Shown in pieces: positions 1-15,000 of a stretch of DNA of 64,000 bases (the stretch's first letter is position 1; every line of letters starts with the position of its first letter). A program made the translations under genes and the position numbers. The notes beneath the pieces are model-generated. The model did not search any database. It was not told where the DNA came from and worked only from the letters and a program-made list of their open reading frames with translations. The stretch comes from Ricinus communis (taxonomy: Eukaryota > Streptophyta > Magnoliopsida > Malpighiales > Euphorbiaceae), in the NCBI RefSeq assembly GCF_019578655.1, contig NC_063261.1, forward strand, positions 4,720,446 through 4,784,445, in the 5' to 3' direction.

Positions 1-3000
1 TGCAACTGAAATGACATGAGATATAATAAGCAAACGCAAACGCATTCCTCTTTTAGAACATGCTAATTGTTTTTAATAGAACATGTTCCTTTTCAACACC
101 AAGAGAACAAATATGGATAGTTGCTGGAAGCCAATTAATTGCTAACTCACCTTCTTTTGAATGATCTTATCGACTTCTTCCTTAAGGTTCAAATAGCACT
201 CTGCCAAATTAGGATCCATGAAGAAATCGATATACCCTTCCAGCATTTTCAGATGACCAGCCTGCATACAGAAACTATAATGCTTACAGAATCCCAAAGT
301 CAAAAAGAATTAATAGCAGCTTAAATTTATATCAAATAATCACCTGCACGCCACAACTAAGAGCACCACCAAAAAGAATCAGAATTGAATCCGATACACC
401 AGTAGAATCACGGATAAAAACTGTATTGACCTTGACTTTTTCACCAAAAACCAGCCATGGGTAAGGAATTGTCTGATAGCGTGCATTCACAGAATTCTGA
501 AGCAGAATCAGTCATTATCGAACTAAATTATTATACAGGACATGAAAGTTAATCAACAGAGCAAAAGAAACTGGATAACCACACAGAAAAGACATACATG
601 TACATTTATCGATGGATGGATGATTATGTGAGAACATATCACTATATAGCATTGGCCAGAGTATCTCATTTATCTCTAATTATGCTTTTCACTATTCAGG
701 AACTGCTCAGTGAACAACCAAATATAAATCATTTACTGACCAAGAACATTGCTCAAAAAGAAATTCTTAATTATGCTCTTGATGAGTAAGCAAAATTGAG
801 TAAAATGCATCACGTAGAAAGCCCATTTTATTTATTTTTATTTTTTTCACAATGCTAAGATAAAATCTTAGAAATGCTCAGGTTCAGTCTTTTACATGTT
901 TGGCCCTCTTCCCCCATAATATTGTTTACAAGATATTAAAGAGATCTAAAACAGCTGAATCGAACAAAATCTTCCAATATCAAAAGTCAAGAACTTTAAC
1001 CAAATTATCTAACATAACAGAGATATAACATCTATCTCAAACCTCTCCTTCCAAATGGTCTACATTAATGCAAATAGATATCCATATAATTTTTTTTTTT
1101 TAAATCTAGAGACAAGATGTAATTATCCACCCCATTTCTATTTGTATAAGCATTAGCATACATCAGTCTCCTGCATTCTCTCTTACATGTGCTTAAGTAA
1201 AACTGTAAAGGAAACTTTTGAACTATGGTTTCATGTATTTATGAAAAGATAATAGTATATGAATTGAACCATACAAAATGATGGAAAAGCTGCGAGGAAA
1301 GGAAAAGACAGAGATAATGTGATTCACTGACTGCTCAGTACATGCTCCCCCAGACCCTTGTTTGCAATTAAGAAAAAAAAAATACTCCAACTGTCAAATG
1401 CTATAACAGACTCTTGATAGCCCTTAGCTTCCATCCTTCAAGTATAATAATCTATCTGGAATATCAATAGATGAAAGTAAGTACCAAAATCTCCCTACTC
1501 GCCTTTCTTTTAAGACTAACGAGGCAATACAAACAACTTGATACATTCTAAAGCAAGCAGATAGAAAACATGAAGACTATTGATGATGAATTCTGTTATA
1601 TTGATGTATTGCAGAGTTCATGGTCTCTTCTTGATAAATTCCCAAGTATGGATATAAAATGTTCTGGTTTGCCAAAAGAAGTAAAACTAAGGGATTTGCA
1701 TAAAAACAAAACAAGGGATATTCCCAGATGCTATTGATGATCTTACCGACAGTGCCTGGGAATTCAGCAAACAAGATCTCAAGATTATTGATAGTGATCA
1801 AGATAATATTAAACGGAAACCTGCTGCCGCAGAAAAAAAATTTCGTACCTCCTCAGCCTGGAAAGAACTGAAAGGCCTGAGATCAAAGTGAACTTGTATA
1901 AGCTTGTTTGGGTTAGCTGCCATATCCCTAGACATAGTTTTATAATCTGGTGGGCCATTAAAAAAGAGGCTTCTGATTAAGGACAAGTTGCCAAATGGGG
2001 AGTAACCACAATACTGACTGTATTTTATGTGACAATCACATTGGGGCAGTTGCTCACTTATTTTCTGGATATGCTTCTTTAAAAGAAGTGTGGCTGAAGG
2101 TTATGAAACATGCAAGATGAACAGAGCTGTGATGTTGTGGCCAAGGGAGGTTTGCTGGATGAGCAAAAGAACAAGTGGAAAAAATCTGCATAGTGCAATT
2201 AGGAAAGTTGCATTCTGTTTAACTACATATAGTATCTAGAGAGTAGAAACAAAAAGTAAAATCTTTTGCACAGAAAGAGTGTAGTCAGCTTAAAAATTTG
2301 TTTTCTTGAGTTTTGTAAATCATAATAATGTAGGATCGCTTAACTCCTGGTTTTAAAGGGCAGTAGGTTGTATCAGTTTCAAATATCAATTAAAAAGAAG
2401 TCCTTTTTTATTTTCTTACCAAGAAGGAAACGAAAGGAAGGAGAGAAAAGGAAAAGCTAAAGAAAGAAACAGAACTACAGAGAACAAAGATAAATGGAGA
2501 GAAGAACAAAAGGAAATAAATAATATCTACCAAAGCCCTTAATTATCCACTCCAGTGTTCCAATCAGCCCCAAATGCCAGCCGTCTACTTATAAACATGA
2601 TGCTCACGTACTAATGTCACAATATTCTCTAAATCAAAGGAAATAAAAGTTAATGGAATTATCCTACTTGTAGGTCATTAAGAGGTTGAACAACTAACTT
2701 TTACCTCCAGCAGAGAAACTTGACTTACAAAATTAATTCTCTGCACCCACACCATGGTCTTGATTCTAACTTGTATTCTTCGTTGGGTCGGTAATAATAA
2801 GAAGAGAATATTAAGTCTTTAACTCTACCGTCAAATTTATGTGGAAAGAGACCAATTGCTAATCTTTTCTCATGCTTCCCAGATCTATTACTAAGTTCTT
2901 TTTGGACATTCGATTGAATTAGAATGGAAAGGCTAATATTTAAACCATGACATTGTCAATGGAAAGCCATAAATGGGGTCAACAGCTAAATTACTTTTGT

Positions 3001-6000
3001 AATTATGCCATTAATTTAGGCTGTAAATATTCTTATAAATGAGGGAGGAGATTTAGCTTACCATACTCCCTAGGATCACTCTATGTAATTAACATGTATA
3101 GCTCTAGTTTCCTTGTATATATGGCAGTCTTGCCTATATAATGAAAGACCTCAAGAAGAGAGGACAATTCGAACTATTTTGTTATGGTATCAAAGCCTAC
3201 ACCTAAGAAATCTTAGCTTTCTCAGTCGTAGCCTAAGTGATTATGGAGAAATCATATCATGTCTATGTCAAGTTCACAGGGAAAAATTATGCTACGTGGG
3301 AGTTGTAATTGGAGACATTTCTCAAAGGTAAGGAGTTATGGGGCCATATAGATGGCAGCACCAAAGAAGGATCTACTGTAGCAGACAAGGCAGCTTGAGC
3401 TGCCAAAGGTAATCAAATCATGACCTGGATTATTGTTTCTATGGAGCCATATCTGATTCTTTCTTTGCATCCGCATAGGTCTACAAAGGCCATCTGAGAT
3501 TATCTCAAGCAAGTCTACAACCAAGATAACAATGCTAGACATTTCCAGCTTGAGTTAGCCATCGCTAACTATTCTCAAGGGCATCTATTAATTCAAGAAT
3601 ACTATGGTTTTCTGACTTTGTGGAATGATTATTCAGATCTTGTTACAACTAAAGTCTCTACAGAAGGATTGGCAGCAACAAGGACACAAAACCAGTCAAA
3701 AGATCAGTTTTTAATGAAGTTGCGGCCTAATTTTGAATATGTCCGTGCCTCTAGTGAATAGAGATCTTGTTCCATCTTTGGAGATTTGTTTTGGAGAACC
3801 CTTGCGTGAGGAACAACGTATCAATACTCAGAATATTATGGAGCAAGCTCCTGTAGCTTCTAATACTTCTCAATTGCCTATGCTGCCCATGGTAAGGGAA
3901 AGGGTCGTGACATGAGTACCACCCAATGCTATAGGTGTAAAAAATATGGCCATATTGCTCCTAACTGTCCTGAGAAATTTTGTAACTACTGCAAATGGTC
4001 AGGGCACATCATTAAAGAGTGCCCTACTTGTCCTCCACACTCCAACAAGGCTTATCATGCTACCGTTACTTCTGGTGCTTTGCAGCCTACTGTTTCTTCT
4101 GTTGCTACAGCAACTCCTGCCATTGCATTACAACCTTCGGCATTTTTAGTTCGTGAAGATAATACAAGAAATGATTGGGCATGCATTTTCAATACTTGGA
4201 CTTCAAGGTACTGGTTCTTTATCTTCTTATTGAATCGTAGACTCAAGTGCCTCTAATCATATGACTAATTCTTCTCATGAGTTAAGTAATATCAGAAAAT
4301 ATTATGGCTCCTCACATATTCAAACAGCTAATGGTAGTAATCCACCCATTGTGGCAGTTGGCAATGTATCCTTCCTTTAAAGATGTTTTTGTATCACCTA
4401 ATCTCTCCGTAAATTGAGTATCTGTTACTTAGCTTGTGGACCAAGATTATGATGTCCATTTTACTCATGACGATTGTGTCGTGCAAGATCAAATGTTAGC
4501 ACAGTTGATAGTGAAGGAGCCTAAGCATTGATGTCTGTTTTCTTTGAAACTACCTATTTTGCGCAACTTTTCTTCTTCCCCTATACTAGCTTTACTTTAT
4601 AATAGCTCTAAAGTGTCAAATGAAGTCTGGCATAAGCGTTTTGGCCATCCTAACTCTAGGACTCTATCTTATTTGTTGAAATATGGTCTGTTGAATAATC
4701 AAGTGCATTCTTCTTCCAATATGTTTCTTGATTGTGCAACTTGTAAACTTGGCAAAAATAAGATTTTTACCCTTTCCATCTGAAGAAAATAGAGGAACAC
4801 AAAGCTTTGAGATAATTCATAGTGATGTTTGGGGTATTAGTCCTACCATCTCTCATGCCCAATACAAATATTTTGTGCCTTTATCGACGACTACAGCAAA
4901 TATACATAGGTTTATTTCCTGCGGCATAAATCAAAAGTGTATTCCATGTTCAAACTGTTTTTAGCTCTAGTACAAAATCAATTTTCAGATACTATAAAAA
5001 TTCTTCGGTCTGACTCGAGTGAGGGATATATGTCTCATGAGTTCCAATTTTTCTGCAAAGTAAAGGAATTATTTTTCAATGTTCTTGCCCTTATACTAAT
5101 GAACAACAGGGTGGTCTAGCTAGCCAAATGGGTCCATTGACCAAGTTTGAAGGACCTTTGACTCGAGCTAAGGCTAAAAGTGTTAAAGAAGCTTTGTCAA
5201 GCTTCATCCAAAATATTAGCTCAAAGATAGTTCATGGAAAAGAACTCAAAGCTCATGATAGTCCAACCTTGGTTAACTTGGTTCAAGCCATCACATGTCA
5301 AGAGAGGAACTTGATTTAAGGGGAGTATTCAGCCATTTTATCTAACACATTTAGATTTAATTTTATTAGAACTTTATTTATATCTTTATTTAGAGTTTTT
5401 CTTAATTATGGGCCTTATATTATGCGTTGGATTTTCTTAATTTAGTTTATTATTAATGTTATTGGGCTTAAGTTAAAATTATAATAACTAGTCTATGAGT
5501 ATGATAAAGTTGGGCTTGTAGTAAGATGCAATTAAGTATACTTAATGGGCTAAAAGTTCAAGTATTTAATTAAGTACTAATAATGCTTATTATTTGTGCA
5601 GTTTTTAGGTTTAAATTGAAGAATATAAGAGAAGAAAAGGAGCATGATTTTATGCATCCTTTTGAAGGCTTACGATGAAGAAGAATATTATATTCATTAT
5701 AAGTAGAAGGTTACATACATGATAATATTGCATTCAATCAAGGTGTTATGACTTTTCAAACTATTAACAAGACAGGTTATGCTTATGAAAGTAACATTAA
5801 ACATTGGTGGTTACAAATTATTTTTTATTTCTATATTTTCCTTTTCTTTTTATTTTATTTTATTTTTACTAAACTACCCTTGGCCTCTTCCCATAAATAG
5901 GCAAGGTATTTGCATTTGTAAAGACATCATTGAGTTGAATATAAAAGTCTTCTTTTCTCTTAAGTGAGAATTATTCTTTAGAGTTTTTGTTTGGTACTTA

Positions 6001-9000
6001 GGAACTTATCAAACTTTTAGTTTGTGGCGTTCAATCCAAACACCTTACACTATAGCTCTCTAGCTCTCTATAGCTGAAAAGATTATAGTTCATATACTTA
6101 AATTCTTTAGCTCTCCTATAGCTAAAATGTTTTAAGTCTTTATTTCTTTAAAATTCAAAATCCTGATTGATAAATCCTACAATTCAAAGAATTGCCATGG
6201 GTTTTAGGATTCTTCATCTTCATTCCTTTTGGTTGAATATAACCATTAGGTTTGTAGTGGCATATGCAAAGGTTTCAATCCAATTTATACCATATACTCG
6301 GCAACAAAACGAAGTAGGTAAATGAAAGAATTGTCATCTTTTAAATGTTGTTAGAACTTTGCTAATTGAATCATCCGTTCCATCTAAGTTTTGGGTAGAA
6401 TCACTCACCACCACAACCTTTCTTATAAATAAACTCCCTTCCTAAGTTTTGGGTTTTGAGTCCCCATATTTCAGACTTCATCATCACCATCCTACTTATA
6501 CAAATCTTTATACTTTTGGGTGACTGTTTTATGCATCTTCCTCTAATGAAAATAAATAAGCTATCTGCCCAATCTGTCCATTGTGCCTTCTTAGGGTATA
6601 GTGTCACACAAAAAGGTTATTTATTTTATGATCCGAACTCCAATCATGTTCATGTCTCAAGAAATGTGTTACTTTTTGAAACTCAATGGTTCTTTCCTAT
6701 GTCTCCATCACCAAAGCCTTTCTTTAATTGCCTTTTTTTTATGACCCTTCTAGTGCTCCTAGTACTCAAGTTGAAAGTGCTCCTAGTACTCAAGTTGAAA
6801 TGTTCAAGCCAAGTATGATATAACAGCGCAGACCTCCAGTGTTGCCCCCTTCTGCACCTGTCATGCCATTTGCTCCCTTACGTCGCTCATCTAGAGTCAC
6901 TGATCCACTTGACCGATATGGATTTCCATCATCTAAGACGGGTACCTCTACTTCTACCCTCTCTGCCACTATCTTCTATTTACTATTCCTACTGGTTACT
7001 CACAGGCAGTCAAAGAGAAATGCTAGCAGCAGGCCATGCAGGAAGAAGCATGTGCTCTTGAAGCTAATAAGACTTGGAAAGTGGTTGATTGTCCTACTGG
7101 TGTGACTCCACGTGGATGTAAATGGGTCTATTCGACTAAGGTCAAATCTTATTGGAGTTTGGACAGGTACAAGGCCCGATTAGTAGCTCTTGGCAATAAT
7201 CAAGAATATAGTGTTAATTACAAGGAGACTTTTGCTCCGGTAGCAAAAATGACTACTATTCACACAATTTTAACTATTGTTGCATCACAAACTTGGAATT
7301 TACACCAAATGGATGTGGAAAACGCCTTTCTTCATGGAGATCTCAAGGAAGATGTTTATATATGTCCTCTGGCATATTTAATTTCTAACTCTACTTCTGC
7401 AGCTGAAGTTTGATTTTGCCAAAAGCAAGTATGATGCATCTTTGTTTCTTTGTGAACCGAGCTTGGCATTATCATTCTCTTACTTTATATTGACGACATA
7501 ATCATCACGGTTACTGATTCAATTCTAATCTCTCAACTAAAGCAACATTTACAGGACTATTTCTTCATGGACTTGGGTTCTCTCACATATTTTCTTAGTA
7601 TAGAAACTATTGATGGTTGCATGGTATTTTTTTTGTGCATGCTCAGGACTTGGTGATGGCTGCTAGTCTCCAAGACTCTACTCCTCTTGATACTCCTATG
7701 AAAGTTAATCTCAAGCTGCGCAAAGATGAGCGTGACTTGTTATCAGACCTGCAGCCTATCGTACTCTAGTTGGCAGCTTGGTCTTACCATCACTAGATCT
7801 GATATCTCTTATGTGGTACAACAGGTTAGTCAGTTCATGGCTTCTTCTAGGCACCTACATATGGCTGCAGTTCGAAGAATAATTCGCGATGTCCATGGCA
7901 CAAATTCCCAAGGCCTTTTCTATCCTGCTGCTATGTCACTTGATCTTATGGCATATAACAATGCTGATTATGCCGGGTGTAGTGACACTAGGCGTTCTAC
8001 TATGGGTGGTGTATGTTTCTTGGCCCAGCCCTTATTTCCTGGAAAAGCAAGAACCAAGAATGTGTTTCTAAGTCTTCTACTGAGTCCGAATATAGAGCTA
8101 TGTCCCAAATTTGTGCTGACATACAGTGGCTTCGCGTTCTATTGGCTGAGCTTGGTTTTACTCAACATAGTCCTACTCCTCTTCATGCAGATACTACTAG
8201 TGCAATTCACATTTCTGCCAATCCCATCTTCCATAAGTGCACTAAACATATCGAGGTTGATTGCCACTTCATCCGTGAGGCCTTTAAGGCTCAGACTATT
8301 TCTCTTCCCCATGTGTCTAGCAATCTTCAAGTCACAGATATTTTCACTAAGACTCTCACACGGCATAGACATAACTTTCTTGCCAACAAATTGATGTGTG
8401 TAGACAACCCGCATCAATTTGAGAGGGGGGATGTCAATGGAAAGCCATAAATGGGGTCAACGGCTAAATTACTTTTGTAATTAAGCCATTAATTTAGGCT
8501 GTAAATATTCTTATAAATAAAGGAGGATATTTAGATTACTATACATAGCTCCCTAGGATCACTCTATGTAATTAACATGTACAGCTCTAGTTTCCTTGTA
8601 TAGATGGCAGTCTTGCCTGTATAATCAAAGACCTTCTATATTTGAGAAAAGTGAGAACAAAAGTAAATCTTCATGCTCAGATGTTTACAGGATTAAAAGA
8701 GTCAAGTGGAAAAGTAAGAAGATGAAAATATACTGACTGACCAATATCCTCTTCCATAAAAACCAGATGATAGAAATATGCTTTTATTGCCACACACACA
8801 TACATACATAAGATCTTATTCTTAACCAGATTAAATTCAATTTTGTTTTAATATAAATTTAGATGTGCAACAATAACATATTAATGTCTGTGTTATTTGA
8901 ATCCAGCATCATATCCAAGTTGGAGCAAATACATAAAATGCAAGCATGTCTAAAGCCTCTGTCAAAATTCAAGCTTTCTAAATCCACATGCAGAGTCCAA

Positions 9001-12000
9001 ATAGAAGGCCAAAGCAAGTAAACGTTCGGTTTGGTTCTTGGTTTATTATACTTACTGCATATAGTAGTACTTGACCATCATCCATAGTCTTGAAAGACAT
9101 GGATGTTTCTCTGTGCTGCACATGAAGAGAATAAAAGCAAATGTCATCTAACAAATTTCAGGATGGGGGAAAAAAAGGAGGCAACTTTTCTAGTAACTAT
9201 ACTTACCACAACTGATGCAATGCCAGGATAGAGACCTGAGCATATGATTGCACGAACCAATGACTGGTTGTGACTTAATCTGTTATTTGCTCCTGCATCT
9301 GCATCTACTAACCCAGCTTCTTTCAAGATAAAGCTAAATTGTTTCCTTAGAGAATGGATGGCCTGTAGAGTTTGGGCAGAAAGGAAATTTCTCCAGCAAT
9401 ATTCATATGCTGACCCTTCTCTTTCTGCATCTTTCCAACCTTCATATGCACGAACAAGAGCCATGTGATCACTGTAGTCTTTTGCAGAAAACCTAGACTT
9501 TGCTGTCCCAGCCAACTAAATCAGGAAGAAAAGTCATTACTGAATGAGGTGACAAAAGAGGAAACCTGATAATGCCTTCTACTCTAACAACAGGACATAC
9601 ACATCAATGTAAAGCGTGATACTTCCTTTGAAGGGTTTATTACTATATTGTATTATAACTGAGATTAGCTTATATCAAGTGCCTAGTGAAAACAAGTAGT
9701 TTATGACGCACCATATCATAATGTCCATCTGACTGGTTTAATGCTATAGCAAAGTAGAACTACACTTATTGTTACTTCCTTAGGAATGTTAATCTGATAT
9801 GGTCAAGTGGGTTCATGTCATTTCACTGCCAGCTTTTCAAGCTGTTTTAATCATCTAATGAGTCGACTTTTTCATTTCAGATCATTTAATTTTTCCAGAA
9901 CAATTTTTACTTATATCTGGTTTTAGCAATTTTTAAATTTTTTTTTTTTTTTTACTTTTAATTGAAATTTTTAGGGTTCTTTGCACATGCTTTTTCTTTT
10001 TTCAGAAATTTTTAACTTAAGAATAAACAGATTTATATCTCTGTGTCAATGCATGCAAGTACCATACAAAAAATATAATATTATAGCAGCACTTTAGCAG
10101 GCTACTTGATCTTAGGAAATTGAAGGTATTGAGTTTTTAGTTTGTTATGAATTGGTATATCTTGTCATAGCTGCAGGAGCTGAAATTACAGCATGGACTA
10201 ACAAATTTCAAACTACCAATATTACTCAAGAACTTGGATAAATGATGCTTGGATTCTTCTTACACTCAGAGTGGCCTAATTAATACCACAACTTTCTGAA
10301 GACATATAAAACAGTGTAAACTATACTCACATCCTTTTTCTCTTGGGGAAGAAGGAAAGGATCCCTGACACTCAGACCAGATACTATTGTTAATACAGGG
10401 TCAAAGCAACGAAAGATAGCACCCATGATTAGCATTTTCCCTAGCTTGGGATCTACCGGAAGAATTGACAAGAACTTCCCTGATTAAACATAGGAGAGAG
10501 AAAATTTAGTAACGACACAAAGATATAGCAAGAGAAAGTTATACAGTAAATTTCTTCTTTTCAGCAAAAATTAGCAAACTGACCAAGATTAGTCAGATTT
10601 TCCTTCTCATCTAATGCACCGATCATCTTCAAAAAACCAATGGCATTTTGAACCTGTAACCCATTAACATTTTATTTTTGTGCCATTGACTGAGAAATGA
10701 GGTAGCACATTATATTAGAACTTACAAAATTACGTAATCAAAAAGAATGCTGGTGAATATGCAATAATGATCATTAGCAATGTTCATTAGTTTATTTATG
10801 CATATTTACTCATGAATCAGCTAATATAATAAGATGTTCCATTTTCAACATCTTAGATCAAACTTCCAGCTATAAGAATCTGTTGACTTACAGCCAAAGG
10901 TTCCGGTGGTTGGAGAGCAGCTGACAAAAATTCTGCTATACTTTCAACCTGTAAACTTTTTATTTGCAAGCAAAGAGAGTTTAAGGGAGTTCTCAGTAGT
11001 TCAGGAAGTTGATATTCAGCAAAAGCTTCATAAACACATTTGGGGTAGAGGTGATAACATTCACCTGGCTGCACACGACCAGCCCGACCTCTTCTCTGCA
11101 AGCCAAGTATAATCCAAGAAGTACATTAAATGTAAATAAATACCAGAAAGAAAAAAACATGAAGATGAAATACAAAAATGCTGCTAAAAGATGACATGTA
11201 ATTCCTAATTATTTCATATAGCGTAGGCTACACTGATACTAAAACTGATCATAACTTGAGCAGAACTTTAGAAGTGACATTATGCCATCTGAATCATAAC
11301 TTTAAAACTGATCCACTAAACCTATAAAGAAACACCTAAACATGTATAAACTATCTCAGTTCACAGGAACCCCAGCATATACCCATTGCAGCAAACAGGC
11401 ATGTTCATATGAATAGGAATTATTAAATCCAGAAAAAGTTCATGCATCGTTACATGCTGAAGCTGTAACTGGTTGGGTTAAAAAAAATAGATCCCAAACG
11501 CTTAACAAAAGAGTAAAAAATTTACAAGGAAAAGAAAAGGAAAACAATAAGATAAAAAAGAAAAAGAAAAGCTTCCATCATGATTTAACTTCAAATCATT
11601 CAATTGAGAATCGCTCACTTAGTTAATATATGTCACAAAGAAGCTTACTTGACATGCAGATGCTTGTGATATCCATGATGGCAGCAAACAAGGTGTATTG
11701 TTCAAAGCATCATAAGTGGTCTCTTTAGCTTTTCCGCAATCAACCACAAAAACCATGTCATTGATTGTGATACTTGCCTCTGCCATATTAGTGGCAAGAA
11801 CTATTTTACGTACATTAGAAGGAGGCCTCTCAAATATGAGTTTCTGCAGAAAGCAATGACAATAATAGTGAATAATATAGCAAGAAACAATAATCCCAAA
11901 TGACATATAGCATGCTGCATACAGAATCAGTATACGGGTGAGACTGGAAAATGAGGGTGCCTATGTCTACTGACAGATAAATTAATAGAAGACTATTTAC

Positions 12001-15000
12001 TTTTATTCAGTTTCAGAAATCAGATTTTTCCATTTAAGTTATTGCCCAGCAAGGTAATGGCTCCAAAGCCTTTACGGTGAGTTCTGCGAGCGTTTTCCAA
12101 ACTGGCATTCCTTTTTTTTAGCTTTTTCTACTTTTCTTGCTTTTGGCTGTTCTTTGAGTTGGAGGGTCGCTTATCCTCCATCACATACTCTCTGTTCTCA
12201 CTCAAATTTGTTGCTTTACCAAAAAGAAGAAAATAACAAAGTAATGATCAAAGGGACTATTTGGAAATGATAACCTGAAAAGTTTTCTAGAACCAAAGAA
12301 AAACTGTCAAATTAGGTGTGGAAAAAATAAATGTAGGGTATAAGAATGTAATGGACCCTGCAACTTATAAGGGCAGAAAAGTAACGACCTAGAATGTATG
12401 ACATAAGACCACTAGTTAACCATTTTTAGCAAAATTAATTTAGGAAGAATGTCATTAGCTTAACATTTATTTGATTAACAATAAAGTCAAACTTCTGGTA
12501 ATTGATTTCTTCCATGTTCTTTCTTTTATCTATGATTGGCTGTGCATGAAGTGGTATCAGATCAACTTCAATGACAATTTGTTATTATCTTCCTTGACTG
12601 TTTAACTATTAAATGTTCAAGCTTCCTACTAATTTTCTCCTTGAGATTGCTGCAAAACTTTCAACTGAAACCGGGTCTGCAATATTATTCTAAAACAATG
12701 TCATTTAGGCTGCTCAAGTCGACCATAAAATTTTCAGGTCAATTCAGGTTAATTGTGGGTTAAAGTGGGTTCTGAGTTTAAACTCCATCGCTGAGGCGAT
12801 TCATGTCAATTTTCCAAGTCAAGGAAAAACCATCATCTCTTCACTGCACATGAATGGAGGTAATCGAAGGGAAGGAATTGGAATAGAAAGAGAACTAATT
12901 ATAATAGTGTTTGACTACTAAAAGTTTTTAGGAGGGGAAGAGGATAGAAGGGAATGAATTATTTTACAACCAAGTACAGAAACTGGCTACATATCCCCTG
13001 AAATCAAAACTAGAAGAAATTTTAAACTAACAGCATCGCATTGAATTATTCTTTTACCCCTTTTACCTTGTTCATTTGTGGCTTCCAATTGTTTCAGCAA
13101 GATCATACTTAAACACTTAAATCATACGTTAATGTTGCAACTGAAAACACTAACAGCAACATACCATTCCAGATAACAAAGACAATATGAAATATGCTTC
13201 TGTATTTTTAGCATAACAAAATACACTAATCTCTAAACAGTCGGCAGGGTACTTTCAAATGAAATAGTAGCTAAAAACAGCCCTTTAGTTCTACATCCTT
13301 ACTGATTTTTCTTTTGGGCCACAAAACCTCGATGCAGAAATGAAATCCTAAATGGTTAAGTTCATCACAAATTTGACAAAAAACAAATCCTCAAGTAAAA
13401 TAGAAACAATCTTACCTGTTCAGAGGTCGCCATAGAGCCATGGCATGTTAAAAGCAGCACCCTGTTTGGATCTCCCAAAAGAGGATGAGCTTTAAGTTGA
13501 TCCCTCAAACAGCTAATATCCTCCCAGCCAGTCATGAATACCAAGACACCACCAGGTCGTTCCTTCCTACATATATGGCAGAGTACTGCCTCAATAAGGT
13601 TAAATCCTATGCAATCAGGCATCCAGCATGCTAGCGAATCACGTGCCCTGGAGCTATAACTCTCAAAACTTGATTTGTTAAGAGCATCCTGTACAAAAAC
13701 GTAAAAATGAAAAAGAAAAAATAGATGGAAAGGAAACATTTCATATACAGCAACTCCGATATGCATGTTCTAAAAAGAGATGCTGTTCAGCAAAAATTGC
13801 AAGGCAATAATCAATAAAAAGAATAATCAAACGAAAGTTTTACAGGGAAAGTAACATAATCACAATTTTGAGGAACAAAATTTCTTGTGAAACAAAGATT
13901 TTTAGATGCTACACACAAGAACTATACATAGCGTGATGTTCAATAACAGGTCTCTGACTTCAACCTCACAAAATATTTTATATATATATCATCATTTTGA
14001 AAAGCAAAGCGAGGGGAAGGGATCTCTTTTCTGCAATGGAAAAAAACGGAGCAGATTTGACTCCGCAAGGTCGCCGAAAATGGGTCAGTCTTTTCCTTTG
14101 TCCTATATTAAAAAAAAAAGCGTGGGAGGACGTTGCAGATATATAGTAATTATAATAATAATAAAATTAAAAATTAGAAAGGAACACAAAAGAGGAAGGA
14201 AGAAGTCAAATCAAAACATTCAATTGAGATCTTATCCACGACCCAACCAAAGATGGAAATTCTGGAAGTCAAACTTTAGTTGTCAAATGTGGTACCTCAA
14301 CAAGAGTAGCAATCTGGTTTTTCCTTTTCCGTGGTGCAAGCTGCCTCTGTGTTTTCCACATTTTGTCTTGTCCATAATCATCAATTTGATTAAAAGAAGT
14401 CAACTTATATCCAGTCATTTCCAGTACATCTTCTAAAAAGTGTGCTCTCACTGGATATGTAAAGCCCTGAATAACATAGAGATGTGCATAACTACCACAT
14501 TTATGATGCAATGCTAAAGGCTCTTGAGTAACTAGATCCACAAATTAGATGACTATAATGTTTAATTTTAAAAACAAAGACAGACAAAAGCAATGAGAGC
14601 CTCACTAAGCTATTTCTGCTTTCTTAGTGTGATCTAGTCTAGATTGAACCTCCAAACAGTTTGTAGAGAAAATGACACATGCAAAAATAATAAATTTCTC
14701 CTGCATTTACCAGAATACATAATTCAATTGGGTTTCATATACTTCTCAGCACATGGGCACACCAATAGTCGTATCCAGCGTTTTAACATGCCCATGCATG
14801 CTTTCTCATGTTTTTCCATCAGTTATATGTCAGCAAGCCAAGACCAACCAAAGATTCACTTGAAGATTGTTAGAAGTTGTATTTATCCCACATCACCTAG
14901 TTACTTTTAGTTTTTCACCATGTTTAACCTGATCTGAACTTAGTTTTGAGTTCTTTGCATTTTGAAATTGTTTGTCTCAATTCACATATAGATAACATAG

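Larger units (their letters stand above)
2954..8633 (+). mobile_element. Ty1/copia LTR retrotransposon, decayed, inside helicase intron 16
   Basis: Two direct LTRs bracket gag and pol relics in copia order: gag zinc knuckles, integrase, reverse transcriptase, RNase H. A primer-binding site TGGTATCAAAGCC (3185-3197) follows the 5' LTR, and a purine tract GAGAGGGGGG (8421-8430) precedes the 3' LTR. It lies in sense orientation to the + strand, so it is antisense to the host helicase. Numerous stops and frameshifts make it non-autonomous. The LTRs still match closely over their first 200 bp or so. The left flank is GACAT, but I could not find a matching duplication on the right. The 3' LTR seems to diverge or be truncated after AAAGACCT. 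A second element splits its integrase region. Confidence 0.9.

Noticed and set aside
3185..3197. tRNA-like string TGGTATCAAAGCC (also 37589)
   Set aside because: These are retroelement primer-binding sites complementary to tRNA, not tRNA genes; no cloverleaf surrounds them.
8139..8417. Minus-strand frame opposite the copia RNase H
   Set aside because: A shadow of the real plus-strand RNase H frame (8013-8450).
13906..14436. A 176-codon plus-strand frame
   Set aside because: It overlaps helicase exon 9 on the opposite strand and intron sequence; Lys/Ser/Ile-rich with no domain.
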